A DNA stretch of 64,000 bases from Rhodohalobacter sp. SW132 (GTDB taxonomy: Bacteria > Bacteroidota > Rhodothermia > Balneolales > Balneolaceae): positions 124,001 through 188,000 of the forward strand of contig NZ_QUOK01000001.1 in the NCBI RefSeq assembly GCF_003390325.1, given 5' to 3'. The position numbers and the translations under genes are program-made. The notes below the pieces were generated by a model. That model was not told where the DNA came from, did no database searches, and was given only the letters and a program-made list of their open reading frames with translations. Shown here piece after piece: positions 1-9,689 of this stretch. Positions within the stretch are counted from its first letter, which is position 1, and each line of letters begins with the position of its first letter.

Positions 1-947
1 ATCAAACTGTTCAATTTTTTTGTATTGCTGAGAACAGTTCCGAAATAATTGTGCAGTTCATCTCTGGTAATGGTATCACCTTTCATCTGAATAGTCTCCA
101 GGTATCCTTGAATAGAGGCGATCGGACTTCTGAGATCGTGCGAGACATTTGCAACCAGTTCTCTGCGGAGCCTGTCGGTTTTTTGGATCTCCTTCATGTT
201 CTCGACAAGGGTATCCGCCATTCGATTAAAACAAATGGAGAGTTCGGAAAGCTCGTCGTTGCCTTCAACTTCAATTCGTTCGTTCAGTTGGCCGCGTTCA
301 AATCCCTTTACGGTCTTTTTAATTTTTTCCAGCCGTGAAGTGAGGTTTGAAAAGACGAATAAACCTGTAACCAGGCTGATTATAAACACAACGCCAAGAA
401 GGATTAGCGTGCCGCGCATAATGTAACTCTCTGTGATCATGGCAGTAGCCTGCGTAAACTGATCACCCTCAAGTACCACGTAAATGTAGCAGCCCTCCGA
501 TCCCATAATACTGATATTGGCTGCACTGAATGGTTTTTCCCTGTCAGGGTTAAGCGGATCACTGGCCAGAATGGGTAGAGGATCACCGTTTATAAATCGG
601 TCGAGAGGTTCTGTGTCTAATGCAATTTGGTCGAGGGCAATTTTCTCTTTGGAAGCCGGAATTACACTTTTCACGTACCCGGTACTGCTGAGAAGGTAGA
701 AGTCAAACTGGGGATTTTTACCGCTCAGTTCAGTAAGTTTTTCCTCAATTTCATCCTGGTTGAACGATTTGGCAAGCATTGGCTGAAACTCTTTCGCAAG
801 AACTGCGGTAATATCCTGGTTGGTTTTTTGAATGGCTTCCTTCGCAATGTCTGATGAAGCTCTCATTGTAATGGTTACCACCAGTAAGCCAAACAGAATC
901 AGGATGGCTGAAAAGATAACCGCGATTTTCAGATAGAAACTACGCAT
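1..947 (-). CDS. Sensor histidine kinase, 3' part missing (cut by window edge)
   Basis: Membrane sensor kinase of a two-component pair. I translated it from the ATG at 947 down to base 1 with no stop. Residues about 7-29 form a first membrane segment, followed by an extracytoplasmic sensor domain of about 150 residues. A second membrane segment begins near residue 187. A HAMP linker and a HisKA domain with the H-box 'ANVSHDLRSPIASIQGY' follow, with the phospho-acceptor His near residue 269. The catalytic ATPase domain lies beyond the left edge. The start overlaps the stop of the upstream response regulator by 8 bases, so the two are translationally coupled. The ligand cannot be told from the sequence. 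Confidence 0.93.
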   Translation of the reverse strand, partial: MRSFYLKIAVIFSAILILFGLLVVTITMRASSDIAKEAIQKTNQDITAVLAKEFQPMLAKSFNQDEIEEKLTELSGKNPQFDFYLLSSTGYVKSVIPASKEKIALDQIALDTEPLDRFINGDPLPILASDPLNPDREKPFSAANISIMGSEGCYIYVVLEGDQFTQATAMITESYIMRGTLILLGVVFIISLVTGLFVFSNLTSRLEKIKKTVKGFERGQLNERIEVEGNDELSELSICFNRMADTLVENMKEIQKTDRLRRELVANVSHDLRSPIASIQGYLETIQMKGDTITRDELHNYFGTVLSNTKKLNSL

Positions 948-1668
948 GCTGTTTGCTCTCCTCTTTATCCGCGAAGCGATACCCTACGCCCCATACTGTG
1001 CGTATGTAGTGGGGTTCTGAGGGATCGGCCTCAATTTTTGTTCGAAGACGATTGATGTGGGAATTTACCGTGTGGCTGTATCCTTCGTAACTGTACCCCC
1101 ATACTGAAGTCAGCAGCTCATCCCTGCTGAACGCCTTACCGGGGTTCTTAAAAAACAGAGTTAAAAGCTCATACTCTTTGCTGGTGAGGTCTATCAGCTT
1201 TTTGTTGAGTGTCACCTTTCTTTTCCCGGTATCAATACACAACCTGTCAAACTCCAGGATTTCTGATTTCGATTGCCGTTCATTTTTATTGGCACTCATT
1301 CTTCTGAAAATGGCCTTGACGCGGGCCAGGAATTCGCGAATACTAAACGGTTTGGTCATGTAGTCATCTGCCCCGAGTTCAAGGCCCAATACCTTGTCAA
1401 TTTCCTCAGCTTTGGCCGTAAGCATCAGGATTGGGGTAATTTTATCTTCGCGGCGAATCTCTCTGCACACATCGAAGCCGTCCAGCTTAGGGAGCATGAT
1501 ATCAAGAATAATGAGATCTGGCTTGCGATTACGATAAAGATCCAGGGCAGCGATGCCATTTTCAGCTTTGTGAACAATGTAGCCATCATCCGTTAAGTTG
1601 ATGGTCAAAAGGTTCTGCAAATCGGCATTGTCTTCTACTACGAGGACGGAATGTGGCGAATTGGCCAT
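940..1668 (-). CDS. OmpR/PhoB-family response regulator
   Basis: A 242-residue DNA-binding response regulator. The receiver domain (about 7-120) has the acidic pocket E12/D13, phospho-acceptor D56 in 'LIILDIMLP', T84 and K106 ('MTKPF'). The C-terminal winged helix (about 140-235) ends with the typical 'TVWGVGYRF'. It is the partner of the overlapping sensor kinase and is probably phosphorylated by it. The start ATG at 1668 gives a standard-length receiver. Target genes are unknown. Confidence 0.96.
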   Translation of the reverse strand: MANSPHSVLVVEDNADLQNLLTINLTDDGYIVHKAENGIAALDLYRNRKPDLIILDIMLPKLDGFDVCREIRREDKITPILMLTAKAEEIDKVLGLELGADDYMTKPFSIREFLARVKAIFRRMSANKNERQSKSEILEFDRLCIDTGKRKVTLNKKLIDLTSKEYELLTLFFKNPGKAFSRDELLTSVWGYSYEGYSHTVNSHINRLRTKIEADPSEPHYIRTVWGVGYRFADKEESKQHA

Positions 1669-1819
1669 GAGGATTGGGTGTGATGTTCAATATCAGTTTA
1701 AAATCTTCAGTCTGGATGCGGAATTCATCACACATTCATAACATTCCGGTTTTAACTGAATGTCCAAAATCCCTGGTATTGCAAAGCCCTCCGGGTTGCA
1801 GTCAAAAACAACAAATCCA

Positions 1820-2347
1820 TCAATTTCTGCTGCGACTACGATTGGATTGATGATAGTCCTCAATAAAAGTATCGAGCAGATTTTGTGCCGCCTGGTTGAT
1901 TACCGGCAATCGATCGTACGATACCAGTCCAACCATGCCGGTTTCCCAGGTGCTTGCGGATGTTTGCATATCCCGGTTGAGTGTGAGCTTTACGGGTTGA
2001 TAGAGACGTAATTCAATGGAAAAAGGGATCAGCCCGTTCTCCATCTCCATTGCGTTGATGTGCATATACAAGAATGGGATATCGGCCGAGGAATGGACTT
2101 CTTCATCGGCTACATATCGTAAATCGGCATTCAGCAGACGGTTGATGGCATCCTGGCGAATCACGGAAGGCGTTAGGGTTTCACTGTCGGCGATGGTTCG
2201 GCTCCCTTCAATATTGGCGGTAAACCCAAATTCCTGAAGCCCTTCGAGCGAAATCCGCTCCCGTTCAATTTCATTTTGGGCAAGAACGAAGGCAGGAACA
2301 AAAGAGATAAATAACAAAAACGTGAGCAGTAGCTTTATCTGTTTCAT
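1820..2347 (-). CDS. Secreted protein of unknown function
   Basis: I chose the ATG at 2347 because it opens directly on a clean signal peptide (MKQIKLLLTFLLFISFVPAF, cleavage near 'VLAQ'); the frame stays open for 12 more codons upstream. The mature part is about 155 residues with no cysteines, no membrane segment and no motif I recognise. It resembles small periplasmic proteins with alternating hydrophobic strands ('LPFLYMHINAM'-like pattern, 'ELRLYQPVKLTL'). It sits upstream of the two-component genes on the same strand, 151 bases away, but a functional tie is not shown. Confidence 0.7.
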   Translation of the reverse strand: MKQIKLLLTFLLFISFVPAFVLAQNEIERERISLEGLQEFGFTANIEGSRTIADSETLTPSVIRQDAINRLLNADLRYVADEEVHSSADIPFLYMHINAMEMENGLIPFSIELRLYQPVKLTLNRDMQTSASTWETGMVGLVSYDRLPVINQAAQNLLDTFIEDYHQSNRSRSRN

Positions 2348-2452
2348 AATCGGAAGATTTGTTAACAGGAACTCATAATTCAATATAGTGAACGGAATTC
2401 AAAATCGGATATTGGATATTTAACCCGTTCGGAACAAAAATAAGCTGATAAA

Positions 2453-2851
2453 CTACAGCGGAGTACCTTTAGGATCGTTTTGTTTCATCACCCCGACAGC
2501 CAAAAAAATCCAGCCAAGAATAAAAGCCACTCCGCCTATCGGGGTAATTGCGCCCAGCCAGCCGGTATCGGTTAGAGTTAAAATGTATAAGGAGCCCGAA
2601 AAGATCAGTACTCCGGCAGTGAGGCAGTAAAAACTCATGGAAAGCCACTGATTTCCGCGCAACTGAAGAGCCATCACACCGAGAAACAGAATTCCCAGAG
2701 CGTGATAAAAGTGATATTCCACACCGGTCTGGTACACATCAAACCGTTCGGGCGTAAGCATATCCTGGACGATGTGCGCTCCAAATGCTCCAAAAGCTAC
2801 GGCAAGGGCCAAAAAAACCGACCCGGTTGTAATTATCGTTTTTGAGTTCAT
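2453..2851 (-). CDS. DUF423 family small integral membrane protein
   Basis: A 132-residue protein with four predicted membrane segments. It carries the family's hallmark strings: 'FGAFGAH' near residue 22, 'YHFYHALGIL' near 47, 'FSGSLY' near 84 and 'GAITPIGGVAFILGW' near 99. This is the YgdD/DUF423 family of the inner membrane, whose biochemical role is not established. The length matches the family (about 120-130 residues). It is a single gene with no evident operon partner. Confidence 0.93.
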   Translation of the reverse strand: MNSKTIITTGSVFLALAVAFGAFGAHIVQDMLTPERFDVYQTGVEYHFYHALGILFLGVMALQLRGNQWLSMSFYCLTAGVLIFSGSLYILTLTDTGWLGAITPIGGVAFILGWIFLAVGVMKQNDPKGTPL

Positions 2852-3050
2852 TGTGGTTTGTACCTACGTTTAAATTGTTCGTTTGGTCGGTGTTGAGTCA
2901 TCGGAGGGGTTTTTCGATCAATCAGGTTATGCTGGATTGATACATGATTCATGGACGGTTCATTTTTGGACAGTATTAGCCGCTTTTTTACTCAATTTTA
3001 GATCCAACTCAGGTTAAAACCTGAGTTGGATTGTTAAATTATGAATGTAA

Positions 3051-3153
3051 AAGTCCCCCTTAAAAAAGGGGGATTGAGGGGGATGTTCATCAAAATCTTG
3101 GTAAAAACCAATGGACACCCCTCTAAATCTCCCCTTGTTAGGGGAGACTTCTT
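3051..3153. repeat. Family B interspersed palindromic repeat, copy 1
   Basis: In the 895-base gap 2852-3746. A G-run hairpin ('tcccccttaaaaaaggggga') begins the unit, and a C-run hairpin ('tctccccttgttagggga') ends it, with 'ggacacccctctaaat' between. The same design recurs near 11.3, 17.3, 20.4, 35.0 and 42.4 kb, always between genes. The rest of this gap, before 3518, shows no gene I can support. Confidence 0.7.
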
Positions 3154-3517
3154 AATGGCTAATTCAAAAAGATTATTAAAAGAACTCAGCTTTAATAGAT
3201 TCAAATAATCTACATGAGAAAGATAGAGGGCTTTCTTTAAAAACCATACCGACGTTTTCGATTATCTGACGGTTTGATGATTTCACAGTCGTAAAATTAT
3301 TTTAGTTCTCATGAGCTCTTTTCTGTGCAAAAAACGCATACCTATGTAGTGGTTATCCTTCTGCTTTCGGGTATACTGTTCAAAAAACAGGTTCTATTCT
3401 GATTCGTGTGGGTTGAAAAACCTCATTGCCAATAATTTAATATGGATTTACTGAAATTTGTCATTCCCATCCCGGTAGGGTTTGTGGATTATTTGTTTTT
3501 CGGTTTAGAAAGTTTCC

Positions 3518-3705
3518 TTTGAAAAAGTTGTGAGATAAGATATGAACATTGATATAGGCCATTTTTTACCACGAAGTCGCAAAGTCCCGAAGGTACACGA
3601 AGGAAAAAATATATCAATTCCACAACTCCAAATAGTTTATTGATCTTCGTGAAGTCTTCGTGTCCTCGCGTCTTCGCGGTCCTTTAGTACGATTGTTTAA
3701 TAAAC
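3518..3705 (-). repeat. Family A MITE-like palindromic repeat, copy 1 (inverted)
   Basis: A degenerate copy, in reverse orientation, of the elements at 11381-11566 and 20553-20757. It carries 'gatataggccattttttacc', then 'acgaagtcgcaaagtc', and on the far arm 'cttcgtgaagtcttcgtg'. The two arms pair as a long imperfect hairpin. The right end runs almost to the subtilisin gene and opens an artificial N-terminal extension (GTG at 3660) of that reading frame. Confidence 0.7.
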
Positions 3706-3746
3706 TCTCCCATACTAGTCGACATAGAGCCAAAAAAAATAACATC

Positions 3747-5438
3747 ATGAAAAAGCTGCCTTTACTCATAATTATCTTTTTTATCCCCGGTTTAATTTAC
3801 GCACAAATACCCGGTGTGGATTATCATCCTGAACGGGTGATAATTAAGTTTTCAGATAATGCTCAGGTGCTGCATCAGCTTGATTCGTATCTGGCCAAGT
3901 CAGATTTTAACTATTCTAAGATCAACTCCAGCGATCAGGCAATTCATTCAATAGCTTCAGATTTTTTCTCAAACTACGGATTTCTCTCCTTGCGAAAATT
4001 GAAAACAGGTTTTCAGTCCGCGCGCAAGAAACAAATCACAAACCACCCGTTTAACCGAATTTATATCGCTGAACTGCCGGCCGGCAGAGATGTGTTGTCG
4101 GTGATCGATCAATTAAATAATGATCCCGCTGTAGAGATTGCTGAACCTGATTTTATTGGCCATGGAGGAGGTAAACGTGCAGAACTTTTGCCTTTTTATC
4201 TCAGTGAAGATGACCCGTACCCAAACGATAATTTTTTTGAGTACCAGTGGGGCCTGGAAAACCGGGGTCAGGCGATCAATCAAATCCAGGGCGTGTCGGG
4301 TGAAGATATCAATATAAAACCCGCATGGCATCTTACAACCGGGAGCCGCGACATTACCATCGCAATTCTCGACAGTGGCCAGCCCGATTCTGTTCCAGAT
4401 TTCAGCGGCCGCGTGGTTCCGGGATATAATTTCGCCTACGATACCACTTCTACTATTGATGACCACGGCCACGGAACCAATGTTGCAAGTATTGCGGTTG
4501 CCACAGGAAATAATGGAGGGATAATTGCGGGGGGTGACTGGCAGTCGAACATTATGCCGGTTAAAATTTTAGACGATGAGAATTCCGGTTTCTATAGCTG
4601 GTGGATTGACGGAATTTACTGGGCTGTAGAAAATGGTGCCGACATTTTAAATATGAGCGTTGGCGGATCGCAGGTCAGTCAGCTTATGGAAGAGGCCGTT
4701 GAGTGGGCCATCGGTGAGGGAGTTCATGTAATCGCCTGCACAATGAATACAAATGATGATGTTATGTATTATCCGGCTGGATATGATGGCGTAATTTCAG
4801 TTGGCGCAATTAACAACGAGGGGAACCGTGCCGCGCCGTTTTGCTGGTCGGAGGATAGCGGCAGTAACTACGGCGAACATATCGACCTGGTCGCGCCTGG
4901 AGAGTTTGTTCTCGGTCTTAGCCATTCCAATCCCGAAGGTGCATCATACTGGTGCGGAACATCACAGGCTGCGCCGATGGTTGCCGGTGTAGTTGGGCTG
5001 ATGCTTTCCGTAAATCCATCACTGACTCCGGCTGAAGTTAAAAATATTCTGATCACGCAAGCACGGGGCGATAATAGCTGGAATAGATATACCGGTTGGG
5101 GTACACTGGATGCGTACGCTTCCGTCACCTCGATTATTACCTCGCGGGAAGAAGAGCTAAAGAACGAAACTCCTTCCTCACTTCAGCTCGATCAAAATTA
5201 CCCGAACCCGTTTAATCCATCTACCCAAATACGCTATTCCATTCCGGAACGGGATCACATCACTCTTACAATTTACTCGCTCGACGGCAGGAAGGTGACC
5301 GTGCTTTATGATGGCGTTCAAAATGCCGGATCCCACAGCATCACGTTCGATGCAGCTATGCTCGCCAGCGGAATCTATCTGTACAAACTCGAGGCTGGCG
5401 GCATGCAAACATCCCGAATGATGACGATGATTAAATGA
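3747..5438 (+). CDS. Secreted subtilisin-like serine protease (S8) with T9SS sorting domain
   Basis: 563 residues from the ATG at 3747, which starts a signal peptide (MKKLPLLIIIFFIPGLIYAQ). The frame upstream is repeat sequence, so longer starts were rejected. A prodomain (about 20-135) is followed by the S8 catalytic domain with Asp near 209 ('IAILDSGQP'), His near 242 ('DDHGHGTNVA') and Ser near 406 ('CGTSQAAPMVAG'). The last 80 residues are a type IX secretion sorting domain ('LDQNYPNPFNPSTQIRYSIP' to 'GIYLYKLEAGG'). This predicts export by T9SS and surface attachment or release. Likely role: extracellular protein degradation. Confidence 0.95.
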   Translation: MKKLPLLIIIFFIPGLIYAQIPGVDYHPERVIIKFSDNAQVLHQLDSYLAKSDFNYSKINSSDQAIHSIASDFFSNYGFLSLRKLKTGFQSARKKQITNHPFNRIYIAELPAGRDVLSVIDQLNNDPAVEIAEPDFIGHGGGKRAELLPFYLSEDDPYPNDNFFEYQWGLENRGQAINQIQGVSGEDINIKPAWHLTTGSRDITIAILDSGQPDSVPDFSGRVVPGYNFAYDTTSTIDDHGHGTNVASIAVATGNNGGIIAGGDWQSNIMPVKILDDENSGFYSWWIDGIYWAVENGADILNMSVGGSQVSQLMEEAVEWAIGEGVHVIACTMNTNDDVMYYPAGYDGVISVGAINNEGNRAAPFCWSEDSGSNYGEHIDLVAPGEFVLGLSHSNPEGASYWCGTSQAAPMVAGVVGLMLSVNPSLTPAEVKNILITQARGDNSWNRYTGWGTLDAYASVTSIITSREEELKNETPSSLQLDQNYPNPFNPSTQIRYSIPERDHITLTIYSLDGRKVTVLYDGVQNAGSHSITFDAAMLASGIYLYKLEAGGMQTSRMMTMIK

Positions 5439-5538
5439 CTTACTGACGAGACTTCATTTAATATTAAACGAAAAAGAATTATCTTCTGTTTTGATAGTGA
5501 AAACCAAGTAAATCATAAATCAAAACAGAGACAGAATC

Positions 5539-6213
5539 ATGTTCCGTGCAGATAAAAAGTCGAATTTCCAGGGTCCTCATCAAAATCAGCAGACAGCGAC
5601 AGCGGGTGCATCGAAAGAGAATGCGAAAGCGGCAATGATTTTAATTCACGGCAGAGGTGCGTCAGCCCAGAGTATTTTAACACTGGCAAACGAATTTAGC
5701 GACCCCGACCTGCACTACGTGGCGCCGCAGGCGAACGACCATCAGTGGTACCCGAATTCGTTTTTAGCCCCGTCAGAAAAAAATGAACCGGGGCTCTCCT
5801 CCGGTTTGCAGATGATCTACGACCTCGTTTCTGATCTCGGAGAATCAGGCATACCAAAAGAGAAAATCATCATCCTGGGATTCTCACAGGGTGCGTGTCT
5901 TGCTTCTGAATTTGTTGCCCGCCACCCCGCAAAATATGGCGGACTTGCTGCTCTGAGCGGAGGGCTCATTGGGAAAGGAGATCACGTACCACCTGATAGC
6001 TATAGCGGCGACCTGGAAAAAACGCCTCTATTTTTCGGCTGCAGCAATATCGATCCGCACATCCCGAAAGAGCGCGTAGATGAATCGGAAGAAATTTTCA
6101 ACTCACTCAATGGTGATGTGAACAAGAAAATTTATAAAGGGATGGGGCACACGGTTAATGAAGATGAGATTCTGGAAATTCAAAAGTTGATACAGAACGT
6201 GACTGAAGCGTAA
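5539..6213 (+). CDS. Alpha/beta hydrolase, carboxylesterase/phospholipase family
   Basis: A 224-residue cytoplasmic esterase of the YpfH/EstB-like carboxylesterase group. The visible catalytic set is S116 in 'LGFSQGA', D172 ('SNIDPHIPKERV') and H204 ('GMGHTVNEDE'). The oxyanion strand is 'AMILIHGRGASA' near 33-43. There is no signal peptide. The length is normal for the family. It precedes the antiporter gene by 52 bases on the same strand and may be co-transcribed. The substrate is unknown. Confidence 0.9.
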   Translation: MFRADKKSNFQGPHQNQQTATAGASKENAKAAMILIHGRGASAQSILTLANEFSDPDLHYVAPQANDHQWYPNSFLAPSEKNEPGLSSGLQMIYDLVSDLGESGIPKEKIIILGFSQGACLASEFVARHPAKYGGLAALSGGLIGKGDHVPPDSYSGDLEKTPLFFGCSNIDPHIPKERVDESEEIFNSLNGDVNKKIYKGMGHTVNEDEILEIQKLIQNVTEA

Positions 6214-6265
6214 GTAATCCTTACTTTACCCGATTGATCAGATCAATTTAAAATAATAGCTGTCA

Positions 6266-7849
6266 ATGGATATCATTTGGGTTGGATTCGCATTGGTATT
6301 TGGGATGGGAGTTGCCCGACTTCATTTACCTCCGTTAGTTGGATACCTTGCTGCCGGATTAGCGCTTGCCGCATTCGGTTATGAAGCCGGAGAAATGTTG
6401 CAAGAGATCTCTCACCTTGGAGTGATATTTCTCTTGTTCACAGTCGGGCTTCATATCCGGTTGAGAAATATCCTACGCTATGATATTCTGGGTATCGGAC
6501 TGACCCACCTTGCTGTATCAACGGCCATATTTACCCCGATTTCACTTTATTTTGGTTATGACCTTCAGGCTGCGATCATCATATCCATTACACTGGGCTT
6601 TTCAAGCACCGTACTTACTGCGAAAAATTTAGAACGCAGAAATGAGCTTGGAGCTTTATACGGTCGTGCCGCGATCGGTATTCTGATTATCCAGGATTTA
6701 GTTGCAATTGGAATTATTGCATATACCGGTGGCGGCATCCCTTCTTTTTGGGGGATTTCCATATTAGCACTTCCGTTGATACGCCCTCTGCTCCTAAAGT
6801 GTTTGGATATTTTAAAAGATGAAGAGCTTTGGATGCTGTTCGGGCTTGGGCTGGCTCTTGGCGGAGCTTCACTATTTGAATTTTTCAACTTATCCGGAGA
6901 GCTCGGGGCACTTGCCGCGGGTATGTTATTGGCATCTGATGAAAGAGCAGATGAAATTGCCAAAAAAATGTGGGGTGTTAAAGAAGCTTTTCTTGTAGGA
7001 TTTTTCCTTGAAGTAGGATTAACCGGTTTTCCCTCACTGGAGGGATATTATTTCATTGCTGTACTACTGCTTCTACTTCCCCTGAAATCTATTATGTTTT
7101 ATGGATTATTCATGTTTTTCAAATTCAGGGCAAGAACCGGCTTTTTGGCTTCAGTATCTCTCACAGCATATAGTGAATTTACTCTTATCGCTGGAGTTGT
7201 AGCGAGCGCCGGCGGGTTTATACCTGAGGAAACCATCGTTGTTTTAGGTTTATTAACCGCTATATCGTACGCTATTAATGCACCTATTACTATGAATGAA
7301 GAGAAGATTTGGAAAAAATGGCAGGGTTTTCTGCTAACCTTTGAAAGAGATGTAAGACATCCTGAACATCAAACCGTCTCCCTTGGTTCTGCAGAGTTCC
7401 TCATTGTAGGTATGGGGAATGCCGGCAGGGCAGCTTACGATAAACTCAAGGAACAAGGGAAGCCCGTAGTCGGTATGGATATTGATCCTGATCGGATTGA
7501 ACGTAATATTGATGCGGGACGACGGGTTCTTTACGGTGATATACAAGACACGGATCTGTGGACTAATATCGAAATGGATAAAATCCGGTCGGTTATGATT
7601 GCAATGGGGAATACGGAAGTGAAGGAAAATGCCACCCGCACGCTTCGAACAAGTGGATTTGAAGGTTTAATTTATGTATTAACAATGCGTGAAGAAGAAG
7701 CCATTATAATGCAAGAGGCCGGAGCCAGTGCTGTCTCAATTCCAATTAAAGAGGCAGGAGAAAAACTGGCTGAGCTGAGTGCTGACCTTGTGGATGAGCC
7801 TCCCGCCATCGATGTGAAAATAAAAAAGTCGGAGCATAATGGTGAATAA
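6266..7849 (+). CDS. CPA2 cation:proton antiporter with RCK/TrkA-N domain (KefC-like)
   Basis: 527 residues. About 12 membrane segments (residues 1-350) form a Na+/H+ exchanger-type fold, with the signature region 'FSSTVLTAKNLERR' near 112-125. A cytosolic Rossmann nucleotide-binding domain follows (GMGNAG at 382-387, with an acidic 'GMDIDPDRIE' after strand 2). This is the layout of KefB/KefC-type potassium or proton exchangers gated by nucleotides or thiols. The stop overlaps the next gene (DsbA-like) by 11 bases, which suggests translational coupling of a transporter with a thiol protein. Confidence 0.92.
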   Translation: MDIIWVGFALVFGMGVARLHLPPLVGYLAAGLALAAFGYEAGEMLQEISHLGVIFLLFTVGLHIRLRNILRYDILGIGLTHLAVSTAIFTPISLYFGYDLQAAIIISITLGFSSTVLTAKNLERRNELGALYGRAAIGILIIQDLVAIGIIAYTGGGIPSFWGISILALPLIRPLLLKCLDILKDEELWMLFGLGLALGGASLFEFFNLSGELGALAAGMLLASDERADEIAKKMWGVKEAFLVGFFLEVGLTGFPSLEGYYFIAVLLLLLPLKSIMFYGLFMFFKFRARTGFLASVSLTAYSEFTLIAGVVASAGGFIPEETIVVLGLLTAISYAINAPITMNEEKIWKKWQGFLLTFERDVRHPEHQTVSLGSAEFLIVGMGNAGRAAYDKLKEQGKPVVGMDIDPDRIERNIDAGRRVLYGDIQDTDLWTNIEMDKIRSVMIAMGNTEVKENATRTLRTSGFEGLIYVLTMREEEAIIMQEAGASAVSIPIKEAGEKLAELSADLVDEPPAIDVKIKKSEHNGE

Positions 7850-8495
7850 GATCACATTAATTTACGTATACGACCCTCTCTGCGGATGGTGTTTCGGTTT
7901 TCATCCGGTCGTCCAAAAAATTAAAAAGCGTTTTAATGGGCAGATGAATCTTGAAGTCAAGCCCGGCGGCCTGGCCATTGGCGAGGGGGCCGGTCCGATA
8001 TCCGAACACTTTTCAGATCTACATTCGGCATTAAACCAGGTTGAAAAGAGAACCGGCGCCGAGTTTGGTAAAAACTTCAGGCTATTAGCTGAAGAGGGGA
8101 GTTATCACTTCAATTCCGAACCACCCTGCCGTGCCCAGGTCGCAGTTAACATGATTTCGCCAGATCATGCCCTGGATTTTGCCGGTAAGCTGCACCACGC
8201 GATTTTTGCAGAAGGAAAAAATTTAAATCAAGCTGATACATATCCTGAACTGATTGAAGAGTTTGATATCGATCCGGACCGGTTCATGGAGCTTTTCAAA
8301 AGCGATAAAACCGCGAAGATTCTGCAGGAAGAGATCCGGTGGAGCAGAGAATCCGGCGCGACTGGATTTCCCGCACTGCTGATTCGTATCGGCGATCAAA
8401 CCAGCCTGATGACGCGCGGTTACCGTCCGTTCGACACCATTGAGTCTCACCTCCATCATCTGATCAACAACCTCGAAAAAATAAGCAAAGCATAG
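7839..8495 (+). CDS. Cytoplasmic DsbA-family thioredoxin-fold protein
   Basis: 218 residues with C15-G-W-C18 ('YDPLCGWCFGFHP') right after the first strand, then a helical insert and a cis-Pro-type loop near 'GATGFPALLI' (about 171-180). This is the DsbA/FrnE-like group. It lacks a signal peptide, so it should act in the cytoplasm as a disulphide reductase/isomerase or glutathione-S-transferase-kappa-like enzyme. It overlaps the antiporter gene by 11 bases. Confidence 0.9.
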   Translation: MVNKITLIYVYDPLCGWCFGFHPVVQKIKKRFNGQMNLEVKPGGLAIGEGAGPISEHFSDLHSALNQVEKRTGAEFGKNFRLLAEEGSYHFNSEPPCRAQVAVNMISPDHALDFAGKLHHAIFAEGKNLNQADTYPELIEEFDIDPDRFMELFKSDKTAKILQEEIRWSRESGATGFPALLIRIGDQTSLMTRGYRPFDTIESHLHHLINNLEKISKA

Positions 8496-8567
8496 CAAGA
8501 TTGAATTCAGGTTTTTAGTAACATCCCTCATCCATAAATATATACTCAAAATTAAATCGCCCACTGT

Positions 8568-9689
8568 ATGATTCTACTTGAAAAGCTGACTCAACCCGGG
8601 CCTTTCAGTCTCTCTGCAGTTCTTTTATCGGCTATGATCAGTTCATTGCTTCTGCTGCCAATGGATAGTCATGCACAATCAAACAGCGGTGAAAATTACT
8701 CAATCCATGAAGGGGAGTTAAATGGCGCCCCATACAAAGTTGCCGTACCGGAAAACTGGCAGGATGGAAACCTGTTTTTTCACCTGCACGGCTGGCGGCC
8801 CGCCGATGCACCGCATGAAGCGAATCTTAACCCGGAAAATCCATTTTATCGCGAACTCCTGGAGATGGGATGGGCCGTTGCCCGAACCGCCTATTACGAA
8901 AACGGGGTGGATAACGAGGCGCACATCCGTGCCATCACTGAGCTGCGCGGGTGGATTGATAGCGAACTGGGAACTGTCGGTCGGGTAATATTGGAGGGTG
9001 AATCCACAGCCGGATCTCTCGTGCTTCGAATTGCGGAGATCGAACCCGGACTTGCCGATGGAGTTATCGCCAAAGGAGCTTTTGTAAATATTCACGATGA
9101 AGATGCCGACTCTTACCTGGAAGGCACACCTAAAATTCCCGCTATTCTGATGAGCAACCTCACTGAACTTGATGAGCCGGTGGCGTATACTGCGATTTCG
9201 GAAGATGCCGATGTTAGACCCGCATTACGTCCATTATTGCGCCCCGGACACGTGAATGTCAACTGGGTAGAGCGTCTTGATGCGTTTAATGATCTGAATA
9301 ACTGGATCAGCTCCGGCACGGTTTCGCTAATCAGCGAAGGAACACGTTCGGTACCTGTGCGTGAAACAAATACAACTGTAGATGACGGTGAACTCATCAA
9401 CCGTGTTGAGGAGACCGATCCCTATTTTGGTAACGCAATTCTTGGATTTCACCCTGTAGAATTGGGGGATATCGGAATTTTCCCCGGCGATTATTTTATC
9501 CTGGAGACCGGTGACGCCAGCTTTGAAATTTTTTACGGCGACTCCTACGGTGATGTGGCGGAGGGTGAATGGGTGGCGTTTCCCACGGCGGATGACAGAA
9601 TCCTGGTGGCCCGCAACTTCGAAAATGCAGTTGAAACAGCCGGCTTCTCCCGGGGTGACCGCGTTGTGATTCGCTGGATTGGAGAGTGA
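8568..9689 (+). CDS. Secreted alpha/beta hydrolase-like protein, unknown substrate
   Basis: 373 residues with a long N-terminal export signal ending near 'DSHAQS' (residue 37). The first 200 mature residues read like an alpha/beta hydrolase: an oxyanion-type strand 'LFFHLHGWRP', then a nucleophile-elbow-like 'ILEGESTAGSLVL' near 144. The elbow is G-E-S-T-A, with Ala in place of the usual final Gly. The C-terminal third carries a beta-rich domain ('YFILETGDASFEIFYG'). I recognise no exact family. The gene stands 72 bases after the DsbA-like gene. Confidence 0.6.
   Translation: MILLEKLTQPGPFSLSAVLLSAMISSLLLLPMDSHAQSNSGENYSIHEGELNGAPYKVAVPENWQDGNLFFHLHGWRPADAPHEANLNPENPFYRELLEMGWAVARTAYYENGVDNEAHIRAITELRGWIDSELGTVGRVILEGESTAGSLVLRIAEIEPGLADGVIAKGAFVNIHDEDADSYLEGTPKIPAILMSNLTELDEPVAYTAISEDADVRPALRPLLRPGHVNVNWVERLDAFNDLNNWISSGTVSLISEGTRSVPVRETNTTVDDGELINRVEETDPYFGNAILGFHPVELGDIGIFPGDYFILETGDASFEIFYGDSYGDVAEGEWVAFPTADDRILVARNFENAVETAGFSRGDRVVIRWIGE

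Noticed and set aside
3660-3746. Longer N-terminus of the subtilisin gene
   Set aside because: The extension is Family A repeat sequence, and the signal peptide starts exactly at 3747.
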